A stretch of 64,000 bases of DNA from Apiospora phragmitis. Lineage: Eukaryota; Ascomycota; Sordariomycetes; Amphisphaeriales; Apiosporaceae. The notes under the pieces are model-generated. The model was given only the letters and a program-made list of their open reading frames with translations, was not told the DNA's origin and made no database searches. Where the stretch lies: NCBI GenBank assembly GCA_038363925.1, contig JAQQWL010000011.1, positions 5,208,001 to 5,272,000 of the forward strand, written 5' to 3'. The translations under genes and the position numbers were made by a program. Position 1 is the first letter of the stretch. Each line of letters starts with the position of its first letter. Positions 22,801 to 34,945 of this stretch are shown here, one piece after another.

Positions 22801-23740
22801 GTAAACAACCATTTGAGCTCCTCTCAGGGGGATTTCCCTGCTCATTGCTTCCTCGGACCCGATGCAGAAAACGCATGGAATGATTGATGTGCGCTGGGGC
22901 AAACGGCTGGCGAGGGCCTGGCCATCACTGTGCACTCGGAATACTAACACCAAACGAGACGTACGTCATTTTAGGTCACGCCCCCGCGGCTCCTCAACAG
23001 CTATGGGCTAGCTAGCCCCTACAAGGCGACCACATCTTAGTCGTTAGTTCGGGATTTCGCGAATCTGTCTGGTATACATACAACTCTATACCTTGGGGAA
23101 AACGTAGCCAACTCAGTGATTGCGTGTCTGCTGCCGGTACCTCTATGTTCTATCTGCGTTGAACCTACCTACTAATGAATGCGCGCATGGGGGCGAGTAA
23201 GGAGATACATGTGAGTTTGCTGCGACCTAAGGGAAGAGACCGGACAGATCGATCAACTGCATTTGATCTATCTGTCCCATCAATATTTGCACCTGCATCT
23301 TCGGCCACCAACCAACTCGTGCATTTAAGGTTCAGTACTTGAGTCGCGTCGACCACCCGTATCTTGCTTGCATCTTGCATGAGAACACAAGACAGTAATT
23401 TGCAACCCTGAAACACATTATTTTACACGGCTGCGGGACGATACAGAGAACATTGGTCTCGGCGTCTCTATAGGTGCCCAGGAATCACAGCACCAGCACC
23501 ACTGTGACAGACAGGTTCTTCTCCTCACGGCACAGTTGAGCTTGTATCCATGACCTTGTCCAATACCCGATCTAAGCAAAAGTGTATAACCTTGTAACCT
23601 AGACCGGACTGTAGGCATGTGGGTAGCGAGCCTATCGCCCGTAGCGAACTGGGTAGGTTGGTAGGGTACTGTAGTCGGGTACGGTAGGTACTGTAGGTAG
23701 GTACTGAACTGTACTGAGGTGGTAAAAGCATGTACTGCTA
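19864..23740. other. Long gene-poor interval
   Basis: Nearly 3.9 kb between the ecm29 start and the probable csx1 leader. I examined the longer frames at 20343-20636, 20805-21167, 21606-21869 and 22056-22541 (+) and 22379-22953 (-): none shows a recognisable domain, codon bias or splice-linked continuation. Base composition is more AT-rich than flanking genes in places (20220-20640, 21300-21900). No terminal repeats, target-site duplication or transposase motif was visible. It may contain non-coding transcripts or a decayed element; I cannot say which. Confidence 0.4.
23640..23712. repeat. GGTAGGTA/GTACTGTA tandem-like block
   Basis: A run of related words (GGTAGGTTGGTAGG, GTACTGTAG, GGTAGGTACTGTAGGTAGGTACTG) just upstream of the proposed csx1 leader. 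The same GTAGGTA word recurs in many intergenic regions of this window. Confidence 0.6.
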
Positions 23741-26700
23741 ATGGTCGACAAGCAGAGAGACGGGCTTGTGCTAAGCGACTAGCGGCTCACAGAGTTTTTG
23801 CGGTCCTCCACCAGGCCTGCCAAAGCCGCAAAGTCAAGAGTCGTCTCCTCCACCCATTCCCCATTCATTCCACCATCCTTTTCCCACTCACACGCAAACC
23901 AAACCGGCACCATCGTTGTCTGCTTTTGTTTCTTGCTGCTTTCCGGTCTCTATCTCTTCCACACAGTTTCGGTCTCTCCTTCTCTCTTCTCTCTTCTTTT
24001 TCCTCTTCTCCCTCCTCTAACCCTAATTCCCCCCGCCAGCTTCGTTTCACACCCTCTGCCGCTTGCGAAACCGCTGCCTGTTTGGCTCGCTACTTGTATT
24101 CGTTGTGTGCGTTTTGCAAGAAGCTTCCTTTTGGTGCTGGTTCGTTTCCTGCTGTGTGCGCGTGCGCGGCCCGTTTCCGGTAAAGCCGCCGACCTCTCGT
24201 CAACTTCCGCATCGTCGCGCAAAACTTTTCCCTCCGTTGCGGCCTTTTCACATTGCTGAGTACCACGCCGGTTCTAGTTCTACTTCAGATCGCACCGCGA
24301 AATTTTATCCCGGTATCTTGACGACGTGCGACACGACGACTCGATCCCTCGACATTATTCTTCAGTCCCTCCCGGTATTTCTCGGTCTTGCGGGTGTTCG
24401 TTTCCACGGCGCTTGTGATCTCTACTGCTTTCTCCCGTCTGCATGACCAAAAAAGGCGTCATTTGGTGCACAAAAGTAAGTACCCGGCTTTCCTTCCTTC
24501 CTTCATGCTGGGGTAAGTAGCGATCAAGCTTCTGCTAGCCTGCCGGCCTGGTGTCCGCTCTGCCCTCGACGTTCTTGTGCTGCTCATTACGACGCGGGCC
24601 CGGATTTGACCTTTGATCTATGGGTCGTACTGCCAACCAAATCAGCGGGGTGCTGTTCAGTCCTCAACGGCTCGGGGATCTTGGGCCGCGGGGCACATGT
24701 GAGGTCTACTGGGCAATGTGTGTGGTGCAACTCTCGAAGGTCTCTTCTCTCGCTCGATCGAACCGAACTACTTCTTCCGCTCGACGCTATGCCAGCATGA
24801 TCATCGCAAATTGTCTTGTCTGGGCTTATGTTTGCTATGGGTATTTCAATTGGGTTTGTGGCATGCGGAAACCACCATTTCTCGAAGAGACTCTTCTGTT
24901 TACTTGAGACTCTACAGCCTGCCTATCCGTCCGTAGGAGCTGGCCACAGACAAGTTGGTGGAGGGGCTGAGCTTCTCAATATGGCTCCTGCGATTTCCGG
25001 TTCCAAGCATGGGGTTATTTGCGCAAATGTGCGCATGCCCCATGGGCTACTCCGGGAATGTATGATGCATCTCACAATGAGGTACGGTGCGGCTGCCGTC
25101 TGGCAAGGGAGACATCTTCAAAGTACAGCCTCTGTCAAGGACGCATCGGACCTGGCACGGCATATTCGTTCAGATCACTGCCAACTACTCGTTATGCTGT
25201 TCAGCATTCTCTTTCAATTTAAATTCTTCTCACTGGACCTCGACAAGTCCCTGTGAGCTCCAATACTGGACACGATTTGCGCAGTCTCAGAGCACGTCCA
25301 TCCAATGCCTTATATCGTGTACGAATGGCTTGGACCCCTGAAATGGAAAGCTGGTCGGACGGGTTCTCTTTCAACGTCCTTGCTCTGATGCGAAGACGCC
25401 AGCATCCTTGTCTAACCAGGTTCTTACGACTAGCCGGGCTTGATCGCTACTACCCCAATGGAAGTTGCTCACTATTTCTCTCAGCTGCATATTAACCATA
25501 GGCGCACACAGGTTAGGAATTCCGAAACTCTTATCCTTTAGATCGTATCACGACTTGACGTTCACTTCATTCGTCTCTCTTGATCAAGCGTCTCTTCAAA
25601 TCTTTAGTTGGCGAATCGGAAAAATTTGGACCAAGGTCTCGGTTATCGACGTTTGCATTTCAATCCGCATTCAGGCAGGAAAATTCGGCGGCGTCGGCGT
25701 TCGTTGCTGGTATAAGCACATCTGGATATCAGTTGGTAAGTCGATCTACAGCTCCTTAACTCTAGTGGGCTGCTGCCACGCTCTGCCGTTCCCCGAACGA
25801 CCATATCATGTGTGCTTTCAGCCTCATGTCCCTTGTCTTTGAGTCTGCACTGTATTCATTTTGTATTTTATGACGACCGTTGTTGTTTGCATCTGTGTGG
25901 TGAAACGAGGAGGAATCCTCTTTGCATGGCTGGACTGCCCCGAGTATGGCTTGCTGGCATTGTGCTACCACCATCCATGTCTACGGCTCAGTCTACTTTC
26001 TGCTCAGTGGATCCCCGATCCCCCTAATCATGACCAAGTTGCCGTTAGCGGCCATCAGGTGGGACGAGCAGACATGAACATTAGGGTTGCTATCATTTGC
26101 CTCGAGCTTTGGTTCCTCTCCTCGAACGATTCAGTTCGCTAACATGCCGTTCACTGTAGCTTCTACCTATCTCACGAATCTTAACCTGCTGTCATCTGCA
26201 CATTTGTGTGAGCCTCTTTAGTAAGTGCCCCTGATTCAGGTGTAAGGTGCCGTGCGTTTTTTTTTTCATACACTCACCGGGGACATGTCTGGTTATCTCC
26301 CAGTCGGGCCGCCCAGATGCACCCCTGGGACTCAGTAGTCCTGCAATCCTGGCCCGTTACGCCTACGCAATCCCCAACCTGAGCACAATATCTCCTTTGT
26401 ATGCATTGATATACCCTATCCACTTCAACAAATAGCAAATTCGATGGGCGAAGTTGCGTCCATCTCAACCCGGCCTTCAAAATGTGTCGGACAGGTCGAG
26501 CTAGGTCTCTGGCGACTGTGAACCCAGACTTCCAGCACCAAAACTCCCTACAAGCAGTCTCGCTCTGCCGTCTTGTCCAGCTGTGCTGCCTGCCAGATGC
26601 CTAGTCAACACCTTGTCGAATGATGCTTCTTTTCCGAAGTCCTCTCTTCCAGTCCCCTCTTGTTTAATTCAGGAGTTGCCCTTGCCCTATCGAGAAGCGG

Positions 26701-27416
26701 TAGCAGTTCATACCACCCCATCGATTTGGTGTATGGGCCTAACCACTTGCTGCCACAGGCTATCACACAACCTATTATCACATATTACCCTTTTCGAGAT
26801 AGCAGTAGCTTTTGTGAGTGTGCTTATTTTGCCCTGTTTGCCTTGTTTGCCCCTTAAAGTATTGTCCTTGCCTCGGTCCTGCCATCTTTGATCGGCCGTC
26901 TGGCTTCTTGCCTTCACGCACTCCCTTTGATACACCTGAAGGCGTCTATTCTATCTGGTAGTTCACGGGTCGCTCTTGGGCCTGTATATGGCCGGGTCCT
27001 TATATACAGGAAGTGGAATCGCCGAATGAGGGGTGTTGAATGAGAGATCATCGGCGAGGGCTGCCTTCCAAACAATGGAAAAATTCGTTTGGTTCATCTA
27101 CTTTTAGATGACCCGCGATGCCACTTCACAATACCAGCACAGCCAAAATATTCACATACACGGCTCCCTTCCCTAATACTTGCCTCTCTCTCCACCAAGT
27201 CAAACCTTCTGTGCACATGTTCCTCGACTTGTGCGGCTGATGCATTAGTTGTTCCGCAAGTGCTTCTCCAGCCTTTGCCTTCCTCTATCTTGCTTCGCTA
27301 CACAGCAGCTTTTCGTCGATCGTTCCTGCACAAGCTTTGTTCCTGCTTATACGCATTTGTCGCAAGACACTCGTCGGGCTTCAAGTTCTAACTCAAGCGA
27401 CTCGACACAGGCCAAG
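23741..27416 (+). promoter_or_regulatory. Probable long, spliced 5' leader of csx1
   Basis: From about 23.75 kb the + strand becomes strongly pyrimidine-rich (CT tracts 23865-24030), typical of fungal core promoters and leaders. A small frame starting at 24443 runs into a near-perfect splice donor (AAAA|GTAAGTACC, about 24476). Further donor-like sites occur near 24513, 25736 and 26220, and CAG/TAG acceptors lie shortly before the csx1 start at 27417. No continuous coding frame or domain was found across the 3.7 kb. I read it as leader exons plus long intron(s); it could instead include an unannotated non-coding RNA. Upstream short frames could regulate translation. Confidence 0.4.
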
Positions 27417-29056
27417 ATGGATAACTTCAATCCCTACAACGGCAAGGCTCCTTCCAACGGATCCGGCTCTCAAGGCGAGGGCGGTTCCCAGGGCGGTGGT
27501 CCCGGTCTACCTCCTTCCGGCCTGCCCATCGCCCATCCTAACGGTCAATCCGGCGGTGATGGTTCTACAGGCTTCCCCTCGGCCGATGCTGCTCGTCAAA
27601 CGCTCTGGTAAGTTTTCACTATTATGGCAACAGCTCCTTCCAATATTGGTGTGTCGCTGCGGTTTCTGCGTGCTGCACTCCAATACTCGAGCTCGGCTCG
27701 ATTGGGTAGTCGCAATGCTCTGATCCTCGCGGGCCCACCGTGCCTTCCTGATCGAATGCCATGCGACATTGTAACTGACCGACCTTGTGCACATACAGGA
27801 TGGGCGAGCTAGCAGGATGGATGGATGAAAGTTTCATTCGCTCGATTTATTCTTCTGCTATGAACGAGAATGTCCAGGTGAAGATCATCCGCGACCGTCA
27901 TTCTGGGTAAGCTATTGACCTCCATTCTTCGGCCCTGCACCTACCTTGCTTGTCACCGTGCTTGTATTGACACGCTGGTAGTAACGCCGGATACTGCTTC
28001 GTCGAGTTTTCCAACCCCGAAGCTGCGCAGAAGGCACTGGCGCTCAACGGTACTCCGGTTCCCAACACTGACCGCGTCTTCCGTCTTAACTGGGCCTCGG
28101 GTGGTGGCTTGGTCGACCGTCGCGATACACGAAGCCCCGAGTTCTCCATCTTTGTTGGTGACCTCGGCCACGAAGTCAACGAGTTTGTCTTGGTTGCGCT
28201 GTTCCAAGCCCGCTTCCCTTCGTGCAAGAGCGCCAAGATCATGACGGACCAGCAGACTGGCCAGTCGCGCGGCTACGGATTTGTCCGATTCTCTGATGAG
28301 CAGGATCAACAGCGCGCTCTAGTCGAGATGCAGGGTGTGTATTGCGGCAATAGACCTATGCGCGTTTCGCCTGCTACTCCCAAGAACAGGTAAGCCTTCT
28401 CCCAATTCTCCTTCCTGCCTGCTACCTACAATGAGGAATGTATGACTGACGCGATTCAAGAAGCCACCAAGGTGGTCAATTCCAGAACTTTGGCAACCTG
28501 GCCATGATGCCTCCTCAGGGTGGCATGCCGCCCCCGGGTGGTATGAATAATCAGTGGATGGCCCAACAACAGCCAAACTACGGGTTCCAGCAGGGCGGTG
28601 GTGGCTTCAACCCTATGGCCATGAATCAATTTACCGATCCCAATAACACCACCGTCTTCGTGGGAGGCCTGTCAGGCTATGTCACCGAGGACGAACTCCG
28701 CTCTTTCTTCCAGGGCTTTGGCGAAATCACCTACGTCAAGATCCCCCCCGGAAAGGGATGCGGCTTCGTCCAATTTGTCCATCGCCATGCTGCCGAAATG
28801 GCCATCAACCAGATGCAGGGTTATCCTATCGGGAACTCTCGTGTTCGTCTCTCGTGGGGCCGTTCTCAGAACAACTCGGGCGTAGGTACTCCGTATCGCC
28901 CTGCTCCCCTCCTCCCCACTACTGGCCTCCTGGCCCTCCTGGTCCCCCTGGACCTGGCGGTTCTTTTGGCGGTCCTGGCTTTGGCAGCAATGGACAAGGC
29001 CCTCCCCTGGTGGCTTGGGTCCTCAGGTTCGTGTTGGATCGTTCCCTGGCAAGTAA
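27417..29056 (+). CDS. csx1: Csx1/Nam8/TIA-1-type RNA-binding protein with three RRMs
   Basis: Post-transcriptional regulator binding mRNA through three RRMs. Model: join(27417..27607,27799..27906,27982..28389,28461..29056), about 434 aa. RRM1 (about 63-142, RNP1 NAGYCFVEF), RRM2 (about 150-230, RNP1 SRGYGFVRF) and RRM3 (about 299-370, RNP1 GKGCGFVQF). Flanks are Gly/Pro/Gln-rich; the tail is Pro/Gly-rich (PPPPHYWPPGPPGPPGPGG). Introns are 191, 75 and 71 bp with consensus ends. Two one-base losses are inferred in the tail, in C runs at 28906-28909 and 29004-29007; restoring both gives a tail ending VRVGSFPGK before TAA at 29054. The RRM part is intact. The exact C-terminus is less certain than the rest. 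Confidence 0.88.
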
Positions 29057-30830
29057 ATTGATGGCTAATCTTGGTATACAGTAAACGCCTTGATACGATT
29101 TTAGCATTGAGGCGTCCTGCGTTCCGGCGTTTTGGTCGCTTTACTGCGCGTACATCTTCGGGTCCTGCTCTCTGGTTTCGGCTAGTTACACTTTCTTTCG
29201 CATACAACGTCTTCACTCCTTGACCGTCCTCTGGGCGACACACGTTTCGACGTACTCGACGCATATTCCATTGCTTCCTCACCTATTTCCTTTCAACCTC
29301 TTTCCGACCGAATCCCGCTCCTGCTTTCACATCGTCGATGGACTGGGACCTATAACTGAAGTCGGCCATGTAACTTGGCCACTTGATCCTCGGTCAGCGC
29401 GATGAGTCTGTGCCGTCGACTACTACTGCACCCTTTGGCCAGTAAGGCTGCTGGCACGCAGGTGGCGGAGCGCGATCTACTTGCAGATTTCCGACATTCG
29501 ATATTCAGATGACGAGACCAATGACCCGTCTCATAACGTCTTTACGCGATGACTTGGCGCTTTCCTTCACGAGGGATGACCTTTGTTTCGGGTTTGCGTG
29601 GTTTCTGAGCATTTGAGTTTCGCGTTGCATTAAAATAGATGCTTTTTCATCTTCTGTCTTGCTTGCCTTCTATTTGTGACCTGTCTTGATTTTACGCACA
29701 GGCGGCCGTTGGCGACTTGGACATCGTTGCTCGAGTCCTTTCATGATGTATACGAATGATGGGGCTGGCCTTTTGATATGGCCGGGCCACCGGCGACATG
29801 ATTTGTATGCTCGAAGTCGAGCCTCCTGGGAGATTTCCATACCTACCTAGTTTGACAACGTCAAAATCCTATACCCCCTTTCCTTGTCCGTATTGCCAGC
29901 CACAGAACCGGGTAAACCAAGCAAGGCGTATCCAGGCCTTGCCTTTGGGGGTGACTCGGATGCCACCAGTAGGTAAAGCTACCGTCTTTCAAATACTACC
30001 ACCTAATTCTTGTTGCGATTGGAACAAGATCTTTGCTTGGGAGCTTGGGACATGGGGCGTCTGGTGGTGCCATTGGAGTTCAAAAAGAAAAAGGAGAAAA
30101 AAAGAAACAAAAAAGAATCGAGTCAACGGAAACCCGAGCCTCGTAGAAGGACACGATGATGAAAACCCACTTGTCATCGCTTTATATAAGGAGAGTGAGT
30201 GATGAAATGCGTATCTCTAAAAACATCCAAATCTGCAGGGGAGGGAGGACATGCCAATTAATGATATACCTCATTATCTACCATATTTCTTCACGTTGAC
30301 AAGTTATGCTCTCCACAAAATCCCGACTGTCATGACAGCAGCAGACTCATGCCCTGGAGCCTTTACGCTTGCTCACCAAACAATTACACCGGTTTGAGCG
30401 CGAGATCAAGAGTCTAGGGGAACACCTAGGTTGCTCTCAACCCATATCCTGCCGAAACTGTGTTGCGCTATGTCAAGCAAAGGAAGAAGGAACGAGAAGA
30501 CAAGAAGACCAAGCCAAGATATGGATTAGGCAAGAAATCAGATTTGGCCGGGGACAACGCATCTACCGTACACGAGTCCCGCGCCATCCATGTCTATTGA
30601 TGAAAATCGGGGGGTATAGTACACTCCATACATCACGTCTATTGACGTCGTCAAGCTGCAAATCGATACCGGGCAGCCGGCAAGAATCACGCAGCCACCC
30701 TCTCCCAACAAACACCTTTACTTTACTTCGTTTTTCTCGTTACATCAACAAAAGAATCTGTGTACACCATGCTTTATGGATTTCTCCTTTCCCCCATACC
30801 CGGATGACCGACTGCTGGCGGCTGATGTCT
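29057..30830. other. Convergent 3' intergenic space between csx1 and the GCK-III kinase
   Basis: About 1.8 kb between two stop codons that face each other. Frames at 29798-30202 and 30369-30896 on the + strand show no domain. An A-rich tract lies at 30080-30115. Probably long 3' untranslated regions; nothing else can be supported. Confidence 0.45.
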
Positions 30831-32985
30831 TCATGCCATCTCTTCTTCGTCCAGGGGTTCGACCCGAACAAGAATCTCCTCGAGGAGCCCTTCTAGGAAT
30901 GTGCCAACTTCTTTGCCCATTCCAACTGGCTCGCTCTTGTCCAGCCGGTCGATCTCCTTGCAGACATTGGCGAGCTTGTACACATGCTTTCTGATTTTGT
31001 CGTGTGCCGCTTCGGCACGTTGCCTTTGAGGTGTGACTCTCTCGTTGCGGTAGATCTGCTGCAAGCGAATCTGCCGCCGCTTTAAGGCCTCCTCGAGTGC
31101 TGGGAAGATGACGTCGTTCAAGGCGTCCAGCTCGCCATTGGGGTTTGGTGGCGCCGGCGTAGGGAAGGACTCGGGGGCTGCAGGAAGTTGTTTGGGCTGG
31201 GCTTTGGACGGGAATGCCTGAGGGCTCGGGAATATTGGTTGTTGCATTGCGGGCTTGTGTAAAGAAGACTGCGAGGCAGGGCCCCGGAAAGGAGGGATCT
31301 CGGGAAGGCTCAGAGGCCCGACCTTGGAAGGTACCCGCTGTGACGGTTGTCCCAGCGTGTAGAGCTGAGTCTGGGATTGCCTCGGAGCCAGGTTTGGCTG
31401 TTGGTAAGTCAGTTGGGGCTGGGACGGAGGGGAGGTGATGTTCATATGTCCCATATCCCATCGTAGCTGTTCTTGTAGGGCGTGGTCATAATCTGTCGAG
31501 TTCATGGTAGGCACAGTGGATGTGTGCTTGTTAAGCGGCCGCGGCGTATCGGGGTCCCCGTAGTATTTCTGGGGAGAAGACGGCAGCGGCACCTTGGTTG
31601 GGGATGAAGGAATAGAACCAGGTACAGGCTTTCGCTGCGGAGACACCTGGCGTGACGTGCCGGTCGAGGGGGAATTGGCCGCCTTAAGGGTGCTAGAAAC
31701 AGACGAGCCATTGAAATCCTGCATCTTAACAGGCGATTGTCCCCTTGGTCTCTCGCCGTAATCACCCTCCAGCGGCCTCGACGCCCTAGCATTTCGGGCC
31801 GAATCGTCCATAGGGTTGAGGCCTGGCCTGGTCACGATGCCTCCTCGATCTCCGACAAGACGCACAGTACCAAAGTCCCACATGTCCTCGTTGACTGGTT
31901 CTCTCTCGCGCACCTCGTCGCCGCCCTCCATTGCCTCCTCGTCCTCGGATTTGTGTGTGGCGCTCCATCTGCTGTGTCGTTCGATAAGCTCCGTCAAGTA
32001 CGTTGTCTTCTTGGCCCGTCGAATAAAGGTATGCTTCAGCAAGTCTCGGGCGGAAGGCCTTTCCTTGGGATCACGTTGTAGGCAAAGTTCGACGAAGTCT
32101 TTGAATGCTTTGGTGAAGTTGCCTTCCAGCCTGGGTGGGTGGTTCTTGGGAATGAGGAAAAGCACTTTCATGGGGTGGATGTCGGCATAGGGCGGCTCTC
32201 CGTTGGCCAATTCGAGAGCGGTGATGCCCAGAGACCAGATGTCCGCCTTGTGATCGTAACCTGACTGTTTGATAACTTCAGGTGCCATCCAGAACGGGGT
32301 TCCCACGAAGGTATTCTTCTTAGTCATGGTTGCCGACAGCTGGCCAGACACACCAAAGTCGGCCAGCTTTACCTGGCCATTGTGACCAAGGAGAACGTTT
32401 GCGGCTACACACGAACCATGTCAGTCATCAAGGGCCAAGACGGGCCAAGCGGCACCATTGTTGTTGGATGTCTCTCACCCTTAACGTCGCGATGCAGCTT
32501 CTTGTCGGCATGAAGGTATTCCAGTCCCAGCAGCAGTTCACGGATGATGATGGCAATATAGTCCTCGCCAATCATGCCCGGTTTCATCAGGTCCGCACAG
32601 CTGCCGCCGGAGCAGAACTCCATGACTATCCATAACTCGGCGCCTTTGGCATAGGAGCCATAGTACTTTGTGACGTAGGGGGACTGCAACTCGGAGAGAA
32701 TGGCAATCTCCTGTATGATATCCTCGACCTCGTCTTCGGCGCTCTCGATGTCAATAACCTTGATAGCGACTGCCTGACCGGTTCGTTTCTCCACGCTGGC
32801 GCACAGGTTTGCCGTTAGTACAGAATACATAGCTAAGAGAGCTTGGTGCAGCAGTGCGGAAGGCAATGTACGTACCCTTTGTAGACTTTGCCGAAGCTGC
32901 CTCCTCCTATACAATACTCCTTGGTATACAGAAGCTCTGGGTCCAAAGCCTCATTGCTGTTGTCGTCATAGTCGCGGTCAGCCAT
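30831..32985 (-). CDS. Ste20-family GCK-III (MST3-like) serine/threonine kinase
   Basis: Germinal-centre kinase with a full catalytic domain followed by a long regulatory tail. Model: complement(join(30831..32404,32479..32795,32876..32985)), 666 aa. Visible: glycine loop GGGSFGKVYKG (about 28-38), VAIKVID lysine, catalytic HRDVKAANVLL, DFG in LADFGVSGQ, activation segment NTFVGTPFWMAPEVIKQSGYDHKAD, and the GCK-III-typical HPMKVLFLIPKN. The tail is Ser/Pro/Gln-rich with a C-terminal helical region (LEEALKRRQIRLQQIYRNER...LEEILVRVEPLDEEE). Introns 80 and 74 bp. In fungi such kinases act in septation or hyphal morphogenesis networks (Sid1, Kic1/Nak1, MST-1 groups); I cannot choose the exact orthologue from memory, so no symbol is given. 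Confidence 0.92.
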
Positions 32986-33483
32986 GGTCAATGTTGAATC
33001 GTGATGTCGTCAGAGGTGCTCGTCAGTCGTGAAGTGGGCAGTGGTACAGGCTCTGGTTGGGCCGTGGGTGGCTATGCGCACAGCATATGCCGGTGTTGGT
33101 CGGTAAGCAAAGGAGTGGGAGAGGGCTTGTGTCGAGGGGCGTCGGCGTGCCCTACGAGCGGGAAGGGACAAGTATTGGCTTCGAAGTAGGGATGGGGACC
33201 GGATGAGCTGACCGCTTGGACCTGACCTGGAGCTGGGGATATCAATAGAACAACCGAATGAACAAGTGAACGAAGGTTTTGCCAATGCGCCGGAGCCGAG
33301 CGAAAGAGGACTACTTCACGGCCAGTGACATGCCACACTCACCCCGGGCGAGCAATGCACAGGACCTTGGAGAAGCCAGGTCGAAAACCAAAAAGAAGAA
33401 AAAGCGCCGGACAGGTTCACTACCTTAATGGCCAGATGAGGGAACGAACGAAAGGAATGAACGGTGGGTGGGTAAATGACGAA

Positions 33484-33540
33484 TGACGGATGACGGATGA
33501 TGGTGGATGGTAGACGGTGGACGGTGGACGGTGGACGGGG
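33484..33540. repeat. Short tandem block of GACGGAT / GGTGGAC units
   Basis: About three related GACGGATGA-like units run into three GGTGGAC units and a final GGTGGACGGGG. The two unit types share a core and look like drifted copies of one minisatellite. Confidence 0.7.
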
Positions 33541-34340
33541 ACATGCGTACGTGCATGGGTGCATCTGCTTGTCTGCTTATTGTTTATGGCAGAGGCGAGT
33601 AGGGCCAATCCAATCGAACGTCTCTCTCTCGCGTTGATACTTGATAGCTTCACGCAGCCTAGCACGGGGTGAACGAATGGCCCATGGGATTCCAGTTCTA
33701 GTGGGGGATTCCCTGGTGGGATTGGCAACTGCACGGATGGACTGGGTCAATCAAATCGGATCGGGATCGCATTGAACTCTCTACCCTACCCTAACCTAAC
33801 CTATTGATCTTTATCTACCAAGGAGGCAAGCAGTGGCCCGTACGCAAAGAACAACAAGATGCTACAATACAGGAACGAACGGGAGGGTCGCCGGGGAGAT
33901 CATGTTTCAATGGTGTGCTTTGTTTTGTTATTTGCTTCTGTGTCTTGTCTGGCATGGCATACGACCTACCTACAAAGGCAAAGTTAAGCAGGTAGCTACC
34001 CCTGCTTGGACGGCCCTGGTGTATGTATATATAAACAATATGTATCAAATATATATTGATGCAAAACAGCATAAATAGATCCAGTCCGAGGACCAATGCT
34101 AATTTCAATTTCCTGCTCATCGCCCAACTCACTCAACACAGGTAACGCGTCCTAGTCGCGTTTAGGCTGTCTACTTAAGAGATGCTAGATGTCTGCCCGC
34201 ATGGAGGCCAACAGCTGGTAGATATTGCACCTTGGTAGCCAGGAGCTCTCAGGGTATGTACAGTACGTATATACATGTATGTAGTACAAGACAAGTGCAT
34301 TAAATTGATGCATCCATCAGCCCTAACACAAGAAGGAGGA

Positions 34341-34366
34341 GAAGAAGAAGAAGAAGAAGAAGAAGA
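34341..34366. repeat. (GAA)n microsatellite
   Basis: About eight AGA/GAA units on the + strand. The opposite strand reads as an artificial poly-leucine in one frame, which is why a long antisense frame appears here. Confidence 0.85.
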
Positions 34367-34541
34367 CACAGATTCACCCGGAATGCCAAACCCCCTTCTT
34401 CGTGTCTCCACAACTGCACCAACATCACCACCACTGCCGGCCTTCGCCCGCCGCCGCCTTTACCAGCGGGAACCAGTCGTGACGTACTTGATACTGCTGC
34501 CCCTTTTTGTATTTGACCCGCTTGCGGCACCCCCCATATCG

Positions 34542-34945
34542 TCATTCCTGGGATCCAACACCAGGCCCAAGAAGCGTCGCGAGCGCCCCAGCACGCAGGG
34601 CTACGGCCGGGTCGTCGTCGGGGAGCCCGGCGCTCGAGGAGCGCCGGTACAGGTTCTGCACCAGTCTGCCGTCCCGATACACTCGGGCGACACGAACCGA
34701 TTGGCGCCGGCGGCCAGAACACCATCGACATCAACCGGGTTGAAGAATCCGTGGATATAAATGAGCAATGGGTCAAGAGAATCAAGTTCCGTCTTGTACT
34801 GACTGATGCCGTAGGCAATCACCGTCTTCCGAGGCCCAGGGTTGAGAGGCCCAGTGTGGATGCCAGTGATATGGAATCCCTGCGGAAGGAGCCCAGGCCA
34901 GGCCATATCAGGCAGCATATCGCGACCAGACCGAGGACACCCCAA
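34542..34945 (-). CDS. Possible unidentified gene fragment, frame-shifted
   Basis: Two overlapping minus-strand frames read as protein-like sequence only if one base is added in the GGG at + 34685-34687. The upstream frame gives LLIYIHGFFNPVDVDGV and LAAGANRFVSP, the downstream one VYRDGRLVQNLYRRSSSAG followed by DDDPAVALRAGALATLLG and a TGA at 34542. The third-position G/C preference there resembles genuine genes nearby. I do not recognise the family, and no start or splice model is convincing beyond 34945. It could be the 3' end of a spliced gene or a relic. Confidence 0.3.

Larger units (their letters stand above)
32986..34541. other. Kinase leader/promoter and intergenic region
   Basis: About 1.5 kb. 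The kinase promoter on the minus strand contains pyrimidine tracts. At 33484-33540 lies a G/A/C tandem block (GACGGATGA and GGTGGAC units), and at 33778-33806 a CCCTACCCTAACCTAACC stretch resembling degenerate telomere repeats. A GAA microsatellite occurs at 34341-34366. Frames here have no domain. Confidence 0.45.

Noticed and set aside
19864..23740. Possible transposon remnant
   Set aside because: No terminal repeats, transposase or reverse-transcriptase motif and no clear mutation signature could be seen by eye; kept only as an unexplained interval.
23719..24259. Overlapping + strand frames with Ser/Leu/Pro-rich content near 24 kb
   Set aside because: They translate a CT-rich promoter/leader tract and lack any domain or splice-linked extension.
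28870..28975. Intron in the csx1 tail instead of a frame lesion (GTAGGT donor near 28882)
   Set aside because: It would remove the Pro-rich PYRPAPPPPHY stretch normal for the family and has no good branch site; a one-C loss explains it more simply.
29060..29085. Short intron near the csx1 stop (GTAAAT...TATACAG, 29 bp)
   Set aside because: Shorter than any plausible fungal intron; the in-frame TAA at 29054 suffices.
34300..34818. Minus-strand frame with a long leucine run resembling a membrane helix
   Set aside because: The leucine run is a translated GAA microsatellite; the rest has no coding character.
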